A stretch of 64,000 nucleotides of DNA, from assembly GCA_038255255.1 (NCBI GenBank), contig JBBSLL010000004.1, forward strand, positions 1 through 64,000, in the 5' to 3' direction. Of the stretch, positions 1-8,356 are shown in pieces. This stretch comes from JBBQNY01 sp038255255. Lineage in GTDB: Bacteria; Pseudomonadota; Gammaproteobacteria; Xanthomonadales; Ahniellaceae. The translations under genes were made by a program, and so were the position numbers. Position 1 is the first letter of the stretch; each line of letters opens with the position of its first letter. Below the pieces are notes generated by a model, which was not told where the DNA came from, ran no database searches, and worked only from the letters and a program-made list of their open reading frames with translations.

Positions 1-342
1 GAGCAGTTTGAGCGACGTATTGGCCGGAGTGCGCTCGCGCCCGAAGTCGAACCGGCTGAGCCACAGCGTCGCCAGCAACCAGAATGCGGCTCCGATCGTC
101 GCTACCAGCACCAGTCGTTCCGGCGTGCGCCACCACCAGAGTCCCGCTACGAGAGAGGCCGCGAGGATGGCGCAGACCCATTGACCCGTCTGGTCGAGCC
201 CCGCGAAGCGGGCCCACTCGCGCATGCCGCCAGCCACGATTAGGCCGAGCGCGACCGCGATCACGGTGGGGCTACCCCACAACAAGAGCGCGACTCCCAG
301 GGGAGCGAGCACCGCAGCCGCGATCAAACGTTGCTTGAGCAT
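1..342 (-). CDS. cdsA: Phosphatidate cytidylyltransferase CdsA, N-terminal part (runs off left edge)
   Basis: CdsA makes CDP-diacylglycerol from phosphatidate and CTP in the inner membrane, the branch point of phospholipid synthesis. Only the first 114 codons are inside the window. They begin MLKQRLIAAAVLAPLGVALL and show hydrophobic segments at about residues 5-20, 26-38, 54-70 and 80-97, which fits the N-terminal membrane helices of the family; the catalytic C-terminal signature lies outside. It starts 32 bases after the stop of uppS on the same strand, the usual uppS-cdsA order in proteobacteria. The call rests on this order plus the hydrophobic profile. Confidence 0.85.
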   Translation of the reverse strand, partial: MLKQRLIAAAVLAPLGVALLLWGSPTVIAVALGLIVAGGMREWARFAGLDQTGQWVCAILAASLVAGLWWWRTPERLVLVATIGAAFWLLATLWLSRFDFGRERTPANTSLKLL

Positions 343-374
343 CAACCGAATCTCCGGAACTCTGGTGAACCGCG

Positions 375-1154
375 TTACCGGCTGCGGTCCCTGTTGCGTG
401 GTGGCGCGTCGCCCGCGAGCTGTGCGCCCGTGCGGCCGAAGCGCCGTTGCCGGCGTCCGAAGTCCGCGAGCGCGTCGTCGAAGGCGGCGGCATCGAAATC
501 AGGCCACAGCGTATCGGTGAAATAGAGTTCGCAGTAGGCCAGCTGCCACAGCAGGAAATTGCTGATGCGGCGCTCGCCGCCGGTGCGCACGAACAGGTCC
601 GGCTCCGGAAGGTCGCCCAGAGAGAGGCGTTCCCGCATCGAATCGGCGTCTAGCGCGGCGACATCGACGCGCCCTTCGATGGCATCGCTCGCGAAAGAAC
701 GCGCGGCCTGCACGATGTCCCAGCGACCTCCGTAGTTGACCGCAATGGAAAGACGCAGGCGGTCATTGCCGGAAGTGCGCGCCTCGGCGAGCTGCATGCG
801 TTCGCGCAGTTCCGGCGCGAACGCGCTGGTGTCGCCGATGAAGCGCATGTTGACGCCGTTTTCGGCGAGTCCCTCCACTTCGCGATCCAGCGCGCGGAGG
901 AACAGGTCCATCAGTGCGCCGACTTCCGCCGCGGGCCGCGCCCAGTTCTCGCTCGAGAACGCGAAGATGGTCAGCGCGCCGATGCCGCGACGCATGCAGT
1001 GCTCAATGGTCTTGCGCACCGCCTTGACTCCGGCGCGATGCCCGAACGTGCGCGGCCTCCGCCGCTGCTCGGCCCAGCGTCCATTGCCGTCCATGACGAT
1101 CGCGACGTGCCGCGGGAGCGCCGCCGCCTCCGGCTGGCCAGTGACGGCCGTCAC
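375..1154 (-). CDS. uppS: Isoprenyl transferase (undecaprenyl diphosphate synthase) UppS
   Basis: Condenses isopentenyl diphosphate units onto farnesyl diphosphate to give undecaprenyl diphosphate, the lipid carrier for peptidoglycan and surface polysaccharides. The 259-residue product has the cis-prenyltransferase motifs in order: HVAIVMDGNGRWA at residues 16-28 (catalytic Asp22), FSSENW near 67-72, and RTGGERRISNFLLWQ near 190-204. Length is normal for the family. Its ATG overlaps the frr stop by four bases, so the two are translationally coupled, and cdsA follows. A Pro/Arg-rich tail of about 15 residues ends the protein. Confidence 0.97.
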   Translation of the reverse strand: MTAVTGQPEAAALPRHVAIVMDGNGRWAEQRRRPRTFGHRAGVKAVRKTIEHCMRRGIGALTIFAFSSENWARPAAEVGALMDLFLRALDREVEGLAENGVNMRFIGDTSAFAPELRERMQLAEARTSGNDRLRLSIAVNYGGRWDIVQAARSFASDAIEGRVDVAALDADSMRERLSLGDLPEPDLFVRTGGERRISNFLLWQLAYCELYFTDTLWPDFDAAAFDDALADFGRRQRRFGRTGAQLAGDAPPRNRDRSR

Positions 1155-1708
1155 ATCGCCAACAGTTCTTTTTCTTTCTCGCGGACCACCAGGTCGACTT
1201 CAGCCACCCAGTGATCGGTGAGCTTCTGCACGTCGGCCTCGGCACGATGCTCCTCGTCCTCGGTGATCGCCTTGTCCTTGAGCAGCTCCTTGACGTTATG
1301 CATGGCGTCGCGGCGGATATTGCGGACGGCCACCTTGGCGTTCTCGCCTTCGTGCGCGACGTGCTTGGACAGATCCTTCCGGCGCTCCTCGGTGAGCGCC
1401 GGAAGGTTGATCCGGATGACCTGACCCGCAGTGGTCGGCATGAGTCCGAGATCGGACTTCATGATGGATTTCTCGACCGGTCCCACCATCTGCTTTTCCC
1501 ACGGCGTGATGGTCAGCGAACGCGCGTCTGTGACGGCGATCGTCGCGACCTGCGAAAGCGGCACGTCGGAACCGTAGTAATCGACCTTGAGGTGTTCGAC
1601 CAGTGCGGTGCTGGCACGCCCGGTGCGCAGCCGCGTCAGGTCGTGGCGCAAGGCCTCGACGCTCTTGGTCATGCGCGCTTCCGCGTCCTTCTTGATTTCG
1701 TTGATCAT
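1151..1708 (-). CDS. frr: Ribosome recycling factor
   Basis: Works with EF-G to split post-termination ribosomes. The product is 185 residues, the usual size, and starts MINEIKKDAEARM. Recognisable RRF features are the LRTGRAS stretch near residues 27-33, the GSDVPLSQVATI segment near 46-57 and IRINLPALTEERRKDLSK near 100-117. It lies between pyrH (81-base gap) and uppS (4-base overlap), the conserved pyrH-frr-uppS order. Confidence 0.97.
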   Translation of the reverse strand: MINEIKKDAEARMTKSVEALRHDLTRLRTGRASTALVEHLKVDYYGSDVPLSQVATIAVTDARSLTITPWEKQMVGPVEKSIMKSDLGLMPTTAGQVIRINLPALTEERRKDLSKHVAHEGENAKVAVRNIRRDAMHNVKELLKDKAITEDEEHRAEADVQKLTDHWVAEVDLVVREKEKELLAM

Positions 1709-1789
1709 GCAATCTCCAGGTTTTCTTTGACTGTCTGCGCGCAGCGCGCGATGGGGAGCGCGCCGCCGGCTTGCAGTCGCCGTTCAGTA

Positions 1790-2518
1790 TCAGGCATGCG
1801 AATCCACCAGTGTGCCGATCGAATCGCCGCACACGATCCGCAGCAGGTCTCCGGCCCGGCTCATGTCGTACACGCGCATCGGCAGCCCCTGGCCGCGAGC
1901 CAGCGACAAGGCTGCCGTATCCATCACGTCAAGCTTCCGTGCGATCACGTCGTCGTATGTCAGATGTGCGATGTGCGTGGCGTTCTCGAACTTCTTCGGG
2001 TCCGCACTGTAGATACCGTCGACCTTGGTCGCCTTGAGCATGAGGTCAGCGCCAATCTCGATGGCGCGCAGCGCCGCAGCCGAGTCCGTGGTGAAAAACG
2101 GATTGCCGGTGCCCGCCGCAAACAGCACGATGCGGCCCTTCTCGAGGTGGCGGATCGCCCTGCGGCGGATGTAGTCCTCGCACACCTGGTTGATCTTGAT
2201 CGCGCTCATCACGCGCGCGTACGCGCCGAGTTTCTCGAGTGCGTCCTGCATCGCCAGCGCATTCATCACGGTGGCCAGCATGCCCATGTGGTCGCCGGTC
2301 ACGCGGTCCATGCCGGCAGCCGCGAGGCCCGCGCCGCGGAAGATGTTGCCGCCGCCGATCACGACGCCGACTTCGGCTCCGTGCTCCACGAGCTCGATGA
2401 TCTCCTTGGCGAGCCGCACGATCACCTTCGGATCGATACCGTAGTCGGTCTCGCCCATCAACGCCTCGCCCGAGAGCTTGAGCAGGATGCGGCGGTACTT
2501 GAGCTCACGCAGCGACAC
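1790..2518 (-). CDS. pyrH: Uridylate kinase (UMP kinase) PyrH
   Basis: Phosphorylates UMP to UDP in pyrimidine nucleotide synthesis. The 242-residue protein belongs to the amino-acid kinase fold: ILLKLSGEALMG near residues 11-22, VIGGGNIFRG near 54-63, and the DRVTGDHMGMLATVMNALA segment near 71-89. It starts with GTG at 2518, preceded by a GGAG element a few bases upstream. In most relatives tsf lies directly upstream; here a divergent M28 peptidase gene (from 2669) sits between tsf and pyrH, so pyrH presumably has its own promoter in the 150-base gap 2519-2668. Confidence 0.97.
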   Translation of the reverse strand: MSLRELKYRRILLKLSGEALMGETDYGIDPKVIVRLAKEIIELVEHGAEVGVVIGGGNIFRGAGLAAAGMDRVTGDHMGMLATVMNALAMQDALEKLGAYARVMSAIKINQVCEDYIRRRAIRHLEKGRIVLFAAGTGNPFFTTDSAAALRAIEIGADLMLKATKVDGIYSADPKKFENATHIAHLTYDDVIARKLDVMDTAALSLARGQGLPMRVYDMSRAGDLLRIVCGDSIGTLVDSHA

Positions 2519-2668
2519 GGCGACTCCACTGGGGGGGAAGGGGCGGGCAAACAGCGGAAGTCTACCGCACCCGATCGAAGGGGCCGGACGGGTGACGGGA
2601 TGCAGGACGGAGTTCAGCCTTGCAGGATAGGATTGCGGTCCTCGGTTCCCCCCTCAACGGTATCGCGC

Positions 2669-4093
2669 ATGTTTCCGAAAATGAGCCTCATCGCAGCGAG
2701 TTGCCTGGGGCTGGCCTGCGCGGTCGTTGATGCGCGCGCCTCCGAGGTGTCTGTCGCACCCGGGGACTCCACTCAGCCGCGGCAGTCAGCGGCGCTCGTG
2801 GACATCGCCGCGCTCGACCGCGCCGCAATTGAGGCGCTCAAGGCGAGCGTGGATGCCGGGTTCGAAGGGTGGTGGCTTGAGGCCGGCGATCAACTCTTGA
2901 TGGCCGGCAGCCTGGAACTCGCCCGGCGAGTGCTGCCTGCAACCGCAATCCGGGACCTCGGGGAACTCGCGCCGGGGGACCTGGTGCTGCATGCGCAGGG
3001 TTGCGCGGAGTCGGGCATTGCGCCGTCGCTGGTTCTCGTGGATGGCTTGACCTACCGGCTGATGCGGCAGACACCGCACACGCGCGAGGCGAGTCACCAG
3101 CACTTCTCGCATCTGGGTGCCCCTGAGTGGCTGGACGTCACGCCGAATAGCGTGTTGGCGCGCCGCGAAACATCGGGCGAAACATTGCAGTCGGCAGGCA
3201 CCGATCCGCGCGTCGCGGCGCTGGTTCAACAGGTGTCTGCGGTCCGCTGGTTTGCCGACGTGTCGGCCTTGGCCGAGTTCAGCCGTTCGAGCTTCAACAC
3301 CGCGCAACTTGCCGAGGCGCGTGCACACATTGCGGGGCAGTTCGCCGCACTCGGGCTTTTGGTCAGCGAGCCGCAGTTCCAGTTCACCAGCGGTACGACA
3401 GTGACCGCGCGCAACGTCATCGGACGTTGGCAAGGCGCGGTGACGCCGGACGACTGGATCGTTGTGGGCGGACACTATGACTCCCGACAGGAGCAAGCCT
3501 CGAATCCCAATAACGCCCCGGGCGCCGACGACAATGCGAGCGGCTGCGCGGGCGTCATGGAAGCGGCTCGCGTCCTGGTGAAGGGGCGACCGGCAAGCAC
3601 CATCGTATTCATGTGCTACGCCGGCGAGGAGCAGGGCCTGCATGGCAGCCAGGCGCACGTGACGCAGCTCAGCAGCGCCGGTGATCTTGCGCGCGTCCGG
3701 CGCATGGCCAACATGGACATGATCGGCTGGTCGGCCACCGACGATCTCGGCGTACTCCTCGGCACGACCGCGCCCGCGTCGAACGATGCAGTACTGCAGG
3801 AAATGGTGGCGGCGGCGCAGAATTACGTGCCGGGGCTCGACGTCTTCACGACCCGCAACACCTGCTGCTCCGACCACATGCCTTACCTCAACGCAGGACG
3901 GCCAGCGGTTTTCAGCATCCACCGCGGGAGCGCGTCGGCGTATCCGCACTATCACAGAACGACTGATACGCCGGCCAATCTGGGCGCGTTTGCGCAACCG
4001 ATGGCGGACGCCATCGTGCGGATGAACGTCGCTGCGATCGCCGAGTGGAGCGGCGCCTACGATTTCGTGTTCGGCGACAGTTTCGCCGAGTAA
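2669..4093 (+). CDS. Secreted M28-family zinc aminopeptidase
   Basis: A 474-residue exported peptidase. Residues 1-24 look like a signal peptide (MFPKMSLIAASCLGLACAVV, then an Ala-rich cleavage region). The catalytic M28 domain occupies about 200-465. Di-zinc ligand motifs are visible in order: GGHYDS (His about 269), GADDNASG (bridging Asp), YAGEEQG (catalytic Glu plus Glu ligand), NMDMIGW (Asp) and YHRTTDTP near the C-terminus (His). The open frame continues far upstream to 1211, but that part is antisense to pyrH and frr; the ATG at 2669 is the first start giving a signal peptide. The tail reads FVFGDSFAE, reminiscent of FxDGFE-type C-termini on exported Xanthomonadales proteins. The exact substrate is unknown. 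Confidence 0.93.
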   Translation: MFPKMSLIAASCLGLACAVVDARASEVSVAPGDSTQPRQSAALVDIAALDRAAIEALKASVDAGFEGWWLEAGDQLLMAGSLELARRVLPATAIRDLGELAPGDLVLHAQGCAESGIAPSLVLVDGLTYRLMRQTPHTREASHQHFSHLGAPEWLDVTPNSVLARRETSGETLQSAGTDPRVAALVQQVSAVRWFADVSALAEFSRSSFNTAQLAEARAHIAGQFAALGLLVSEPQFQFTSGTTVTARNVIGRWQGAVTPDDWIVVGGHYDSRQEQASNPNNAPGADDNASGCAGVMEAARVLVKGRPASTIVFMCYAGEEQGLHGSQAHVTQLSSAGDLARVRRMANMDMIGWSATDDLGVLLGTTAPASNDAVLQEMVAAAQNYVPGLDVFTTRNTCCSDHMPYLNAGRPAVFSIHRGSASAYPHYHRTTDTPANLGAFAQPMADAIVRMNVAAIAEWSGAYDFVFGDSFAE

Positions 4094-4110
4094 CTGCGAT
4101 TCAGGCGCTG

Positions 4111-4208
4111 AGCCGAGCGCAGCTCGGCTCTACGAGAGCAATCAGCCGAGCGCAGCTCGGCTCTACAAGAGCAGGATGAGGCTGTTGTAGAGCGGAGCTG
4201 TGCTCCGC
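4111..4208. repeat. Cluster of three GTAG-type REP hairpins
   Basis: Two direct copies of a small palindrome (AGCCGAGCGCAGCTCGGCT at 4111 and 4144, each followed by CTAC) are followed by an inverted copy at about 4185-4208 (TGTAGAGCGGAGC...GCTCCGCT). The stem bounded by GTAG/CTAC on one side matches the layout of the SMAG/GTAG REP elements known in Stenotrophomonas. The array lies between the convergent 3' ends of the M28 gene and tsf. A related inverted pair lies at 32528-32608. Confidence 0.75.
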
Positions 4209-4220
4209 TGCGGTTCAAAC

Positions 4221-5096
4221 CTACGCGAGGCCCGCCTGCTTCATGACTTCGGCGGCGAAGTCGTCGGTCTGCTTCTCGATGCCTTCGCCCACCGCCATGC
4301 GCTGGAACCCGACGATTTCCGCTCCGTCCTTTTTCAGCATCGCCGCGACCGTGGCGTTCGGGTCGAGCGCGTACGGCTGCGCCGTGAGGCACATTTCCGA
4401 GAGCGTCTTGTTGACCTTGCCCGACACCATCTTCTCCTGGATTTCGGCGGGTTTGGCCTTGTCCTTGTCGGTCAGCTGCGCCAGCGCGATTTCCTTTTCC
4501 TTGGCGGCGAACTCGGCGGGCACGTTCTCGATCGCGACGTACGCGGGGTTCATGGCTGCCACGTGCATCGCGATGCCACGCGCCAGTTCCGCGCTGCCAC
4601 CCTTGAGCTCGACCAGCACTCCGATGCGGCCGCCGTGCACGTAGGCGCCGATGTTGTTGCCCGAGTCGTTGCGCACCAGCCGGCGGATCTGCACGTTTTC
4701 GCCGATCTTCGCGACGAGCGCGTGGCGCGCCTCGTCGACGCTCATGCCATCGAGCTTCACCGACTTGATCGCTTCCGCATCCGCGGCCCCGCTGCTCAAC
4801 GCCGCCTGCGCGACCTGCTCAGCGAAGCCGGTGAAATTGCTGTCCTTGGCGACGAAATCGGTTTCCGAGTTCACCTCTACGAGCACTGCGGAACTGTCGT
4901 TCTGGGCGAGCACGATGCGGCCTTCGGCCGCGATGCGGCTGGCTTTCTTGTCGGCCTTGGCGAGACCTGTCTTGCGCAGGTACTCCATGGCGAGCTCGAT
5001 ATCGCCATTGTTCTCGGTCAGCGCTTTCTTGCATTCCATCATGCCGGCGCCGGAGCGCTCGCGCAGTTCTTTGACCATGTTGGCCGAAATGTTCAT
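4221..5096 (-). CDS. tsf: Elongation factor Ts
   Basis: Nucleotide exchange factor that regenerates EF-Tu-GTP. The 291-residue product has the N-terminal UBA-like helix bundle (VKELRERSGAGMMECKKAL, residues 8-26) and the EF-Tu-contacting TDFVAKD motif near residue 80, followed by the dimerisation-type core. Length is typical for proteobacterial EF-Ts. It lies 128 bases downstream of rpsB on the same strand; a strong GC hairpin sits in that gap. A REP cluster lies just beyond its stop. Confidence 0.98.
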   Translation of the reverse strand: MNISANMVKELRERSGAGMMECKKALTENNGDIELAMEYLRKTGLAKADKKASRIAAEGRIVLAQNDSSAVLVEVNSETDFVAKDSNFTGFAEQVAQAALSSGAADAEAIKSVKLDGMSVDEARHALVAKIGENVQIRRLVRNDSGNNIGAYVHGGRIGVLVELKGGSAELARGIAMHVAAMNPAYVAIENVPAEFAAKEKEIALAQLTDKDKAKPAEIQEKMVSGKVNKTLSEMCLTAQPYALDPNATVAAMLKKDGAEIVGFQRMAVGEGIEKQTDDFAAEVMKQAGLA

Positions 5097-5186
5097 GTGT
5101 TTACCTCGATGTGCTGGATGCGTGTGCGCTCAACGACCTGGCGTCGCTGGGCTGGAGAGAGTCGGCGGACGCTGGGTCGGCCGAAG

Positions 5187-5209
5187 GCCCGCGCAAAGGA
5201 TGCGCGGGC
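5187..5209 (-). other. GC-rich hairpin in the rpsB-tsf intergenic gap
   Basis: Perfect 9-bp inverted repeat GCCCGCGCA / TGCGCGGGC with a 5-base loop. It lies between the rpsB stop and the tsf start, with no U-tract after it. It could be an attenuator or RNA-processing site that sets the tsf/rpsB ratio. This is inference from position and symmetry only. Confidence 0.5.
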
Positions 5210-5224
5210 TCGAAGACGCCGTGG

Positions 5225-6103
5225 TTACTGCGCCGGGCGCGGACCGCGATCGTTGCGACCGGCACCGGGGCCACCGGGCTTGCGCGGGCCGCCCGGACCA
5301 CCGGGCTTGCGCGGACCGCTGGGCGGCTTGCGCGGACCGGGACGACGCTCTTCGCGCGCGACCGGGTTGCCTTCCGCGTCGAGCTCGACGAATTCGTCGC
5401 GGCTGACGTGGGCGGCGGGGGCCGCGGCCTTGCCCTCGAGCACCGCGTCGGCCACCGCGCGTGCGTAAAGCTGCACGGCACGGATGGCGTCGTCGTTGCC
5501 CGGGATCGCGTAATCGACGAGGCTCGGGTCGTAGTTGGTATCCACCACCGCGACCACCGGAATGCCGAGCTTGCGCGCTTCCTGGATGGCGATGTCTTCA
5601 TGGCCCACGTCGATCACGAACAGTGCATCGGGCAGGCCGCCCATGTCCTTGATGCCGCCGAGCGACTTCTCGAGCTTCTCGGCTTCGCGCTTGAGCGAGA
5701 GGATTTCGTGCTTGACGCGCTTTTCGAGGCTGCCGTCGGTCGCCATCTGCTCGAGTTCCTTGAGCCGGGTGATCGACTGCTTGACCGTGCGGAAGTTGGT
5801 GAGCATGCCGCCCAGCCAGCGCTGCGAGACGAACGGCATGCCGCAACGCCGCGCTTCCTCGGCGATCGACTCGCGCGCCGAACGCTTGGTGCCGACGAAC
5901 AGCAGCTTGCCGCGTTTCTGCGCGAGGCCCGACACGAAGTTCATCGCGTCATTGAACAGCGGCAGCGTCTTCTCGAGGTTGATGATGTGGATCTTGCCGC
6001 GCGCACCGAAGATGTACTGGGCCATCTTCGGATTCCAGTAACGCGTCTGGTGGCCGAAATGCACGCCGGCTTCCAGCATCTGGCGCATGGTGACTTGAGG
6101 CAT
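5225..6103 (-). CDS. rpsB: 30S ribosomal protein S2 with an extended Pro/Gly/Arg-rich tail
   Basis: Small-subunit ribosomal protein. The start chosen (MPQVTMRQMLEAGVHFGHQ) is the conserved S2 N-terminus with a GGAG element upstream; the open frame runs on to 6262 but the extra residues are unlike S2. The S2 core ends near residue 230. About 60 further residues follow, first acidic (DEFVELDAEGNP) and then a low-complexity run of repeated PRKPGGPGG-like units. E. coli S2 is about 241 residues, so this one (292) carries an unusual basic, probably disordered, C-terminal extension. tsf follows. Confidence 0.97.
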   Translation of the reverse strand: MPQVTMRQMLEAGVHFGHQTRYWNPKMAQYIFGARGKIHIINLEKTLPLFNDAMNFVSGLAQKRGKLLFVGTKRSARESIAEEARRCGMPFVSQRWLGGMLTNFRTVKQSITRLKELEQMATDGSLEKRVKHEILSLKREAEKLEKSLGGIKDMGGLPDALFVIDVGHEDIAIQEARKLGIPVVAVVDTNYDPSLVDYAIPGNDDAIRAVQLYARAVADAVLEGKAAAPAAHVSRDEFVELDAEGNPVAREERRPGPRKPPSGPRKPGGPGGPRKPGGPGAGRNDRGPRPAQ

Positions 6104-6437
6104 GGGAAACTCCAGGACAAGGGAGCAACGCCGCACACGCATAGGCGTGCGGTCGGGCTCCGGGGTTAGGCCTCCACCCATCCAGGCGACTGCGACCATT
6201 AGTTGCGGTGCGGTCCCCGCAGTACGAGCAGGCTCGTGGTGCGAGGCTTTGCAAACCGCCAACTATTGGCACCCCGAAGTCGGTGACGATGGGTGTGCGG
6301 ATTCGGCGCGCGACCCCGGATTCGCATCCGGGCCGGTTGCCGTTGGTACCCGCCGCGAACAGCGCCGCGGTGGGAATATCTGCGGAACTATAGCTCTTTC
6401 AGGCCCCGCACCGCAATCCTGGCCCGCTGCCGCCGCC
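6104..6437 (-). other. Gap upstream of rpsB with a possible leader/terminator hairpin
   Basis: A 334-base stretch between the DUF808 gene (stop at 6438) and rpsB (start at 6103), both on the minus strand. I see no credible gene. A 7-bp stem with a 4-base loop (CCCGGAT/ATCCGGG, 6315-6332) is the only clear symmetry; it may end the DUF808 transcript. The rpsB-tsf promoter and any S2 autoregulatory leader must lie here. Confidence 0.4.
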
Positions 6438-7355
6438 TCAGGCTACTGCCGGGCGCTTGCGCTTCCACAGCCGCTTGATCGCTTCGACGACAAGGAGCAC
6501 GGCCAGACCGATCACCAGTCCGACGACGAAATCGGCCAGCAGCGAGACGACAGTGGCGCCAAAGCCCGGGGCGGCGAGGCCCTCGATGAAGTGGTGCAGT
6601 GCGGCCACGTTGTGGGTGACGATGCCGCCGCCGACGAGGAACATCGCCGCGGTGCCGACCACCGACAGCGTCTTCATCAGCCACGGCGCGAACCACAGCA
6701 CCGCGCGTCCGACGGCTTGCGCTGCGCGCGAGCTTCGGCGACTCAGATTCAGTCCGGCGTCGTCGAGCTTGACGATGCCGGCCACGAGACCGTAGACGCC
6801 GATCGTCATGATCAGCGAGATGCCGACCAGCACCGCCAGCCGCTCGGTGAACGACGCCGAGGTGGCAATGGTGCCCATCGTGATGACGATGATTTCGGCG
6901 GAGAGGATGAAATCCGTGCGGATCGCGCCCTTGATCTTGTCGCGCTCGAGCTGCACCAGGTCGACGCCGGGATCGACCAGCGCCTGGGCGATCTCGCGGC
7001 GATGCTCCTCGACCTCGTCCTTGTGCAGCCACTTGTGCGCGATCTTTTCGATGCCTTCGAAGCACAGGTAGGCGCCGCCGATCATCATGAGCGGGATCAC
7101 GGTCCAGGGCAGGAAGGTACTCAGCAGGAGCGCCGCCGGCACCAGGATCGCCTTGTTGACCGCCGAGCCCTTGGCGACCGCCCACACCACCGGCAGTTCG
7201 CGCGTGGGATCGACGCCGGAGACCTGCTGGGCATTCAGCGCAAGGTCGTCGCCGAGCACGCCGGCAGTCTTCTTCGCGGCGACCTTGGTCATCACCGAGA
7301 CGTCGTCGAGCAGCGTCGCGATGTCGTCGATCAGGGCGAACAGGCTGGAGGCCAC
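6438..7355 (-). CDS. DUF808 (YedI-type) inner-membrane protein
   Basis: A 305-residue multi-pass membrane protein starting at GTG 7355. The N-terminus (SSLFALIDDIATLLDDVSVM) and the segment KTAGVLGDDLALNAQQVSG (about 29-47) match the DUF808/YedI family, whose members are described as putative ion or metal transporters. Hydrophobic segments lie near residues 80-105, 165-205 and 220-300. The C-terminus ends in a basic WKRKRP cluster. It is divergent from map. Transport substrate cannot be judged from the sequence. Confidence 0.85.
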   Translation of the reverse strand: MASSLFALIDDIATLLDDVSVMTKVAAKKTAGVLGDDLALNAQQVSGVDPTRELPVVWAVAKGSAVNKAILVPAALLLSTFLPWTVIPLMMIGGAYLCFEGIEKIAHKWLHKDEVEEHRREIAQALVDPGVDLVQLERDKIKGAIRTDFILSAEIIVITMGTIATSASFTERLAVLVGISLIMTIGVYGLVAGIVKLDDAGLNLSRRSSRAAQAVGRAVLWFAPWLMKTLSVVGTAAMFLVGGGIVTHNVAALHHFIEGLAAPGFGATVVSLLADFVVGLVIGLAVLLVVEAIKRLWKRKRPAVA

Positions 7356-7549
7356 GGGGGAGGTCCGGCGATGAAGGGTGAGCGATTGTAGGAGACCTGC
7401 GCGCGCTGCTCACGCAGCCGGTCCGCCGGTTTCTCCGTGGCGATCGCCGGTCTGCCTGCGCCAACGCAATCCCGTACCATTCGCGTTTCGCGGTGTCGGG
7501 CGATTGTTCGCGCCCGTGAGCAAAAGTGCGCGGGGTTGCGGAGTCATAC

Positions 7550-8356
7550 ATGTCCATCAAGATCAAGTCGCCTGCCGAGATCGAGCGCCTGCGCGAGGCA
7601 GGACGGCTGGCGGCCGAGGTGCTGGACATGATCGGTCCGCACGTGCGCGCCGGTGTCACCACCGCAGAGCTCGATCGGCTCTGCCACGACTATGTGGTGG
7701 ACGTGCAGAAGACCGTACCCGCCAACGTGGGCTATGGTGCCGCGCCCGGCCGCGCACCCTTCCCGGCGACGATCTGCGCGTCGGTCAACAACGTCATCTG
7801 CCACGGCATCCCGAGCGACGACAAGGTGTTGCGCGACGGCGACATCCTCAACATCGACGTCACCGTCATCAAGGATGGCTGGCACGGGGACACCAGCCGC
7901 ATGTACACCGTGGGCCCGCCGGGAGTGCTGGCCAAGCGGCTCATCGACACAACGCATCGCGCAATGTGGGCGGGGATCCGCGCGGTGCGCCCCGGTGGCA
8001 CGCTGGGCGACGTGGGGGCGGCGATCCAGCGCGTAGTGGAAGCCGAACGATTTTCCGTCGTGCGCGAGTACTGCGGCCATGGCATCGGCCGCGTCTATCA
8101 CGAGGATCCGCAGGTCCTGCACTACGGCAAGCCGAACACCGGCGTGCGGTTGCAGAAGGGCATGACCTTCACCATCGAGCCGATGGTCAATGCCGGCAAG
8201 CCGAACACGCGCCTGTGGCCGGACGGCTGGACGGTGGTGACGGGAGACCGCTCGCTGTCCGCGCAATGGGAGCACATGATCGCGGTGACGGATGAGGGCT
8301 TCGACGTGCTGACCCTGTCGGCCGGATCACCGGATCGCGATGGCGGTCCGGACTGA
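7550..8356 (+). CDS. map: Methionine aminopeptidase, type I
   Basis: Removes the initiator Met from nascent proteins. The 268-residue product starts MSIKIKSPAEIERLREAGRL, preceded by GGAG at 7540-7543; the frame extends upstream to 7526 but this ATG fits the family start. Metal ligands are present: Asp in LNIDVTVI, Asp in HGDTSRMY, His in CGHGIGRVYHE (about 177), Glu in TIEPMVNAG (about 208) and Glu in QWEHM near the C-terminus. It lacks the N-terminal SH3/zinc-finger extensions, so it is the bare type Ia form. Its end overlaps glnD by 17 bases. In E. coli map also precedes glnD. Confidence 0.97.
   Translation: MSIKIKSPAEIERLREAGRLAAEVLDMIGPHVRAGVTTAELDRLCHDYVVDVQKTVPANVGYGAAPGRAPFPATICASVNNVICHGIPSDDKVLRDGDILNIDVTVIKDGWHGDTSRMYTVGPPGVLAKRLIDTTHRAMWAGIRAVRPGGTLGDVGAAIQRVVEAERFSVVREYCGHGIGRVYHEDPQVLHYGKPNTGVRLQKGMTFTIEPMVNAGKPNTRLWPDGWTVVTGDRSLSAQWEHMIAVTDEGFDVLTLSAGSPDRDGGPD

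Noticed and set aside
1211..2668. A long plus-strand open frame leading into the M28 peptidase gene
   Set aside because: It is antisense to frr and pyrH, its composition is Arg/His-rich, and the peptidase's signal peptide begins only at 2669.
4200..5468. Long plus-strand frame opposite tsf and rpsB
   Set aside because: Mirror frame of two clear ribosomal genes in GC-rich DNA; no family features.
6315..6332. tRNA-like hairpin upstream of rpsB
   Set aside because: Only a single 7-bp stem; no cloverleaf, T-loop or acceptor arm could be found nearby.
6102..7391. 429-codon plus-strand frame opposite DUF808
   Set aside because: His/Asp/Arg-rich shadow of the conserved minus-strand gene.
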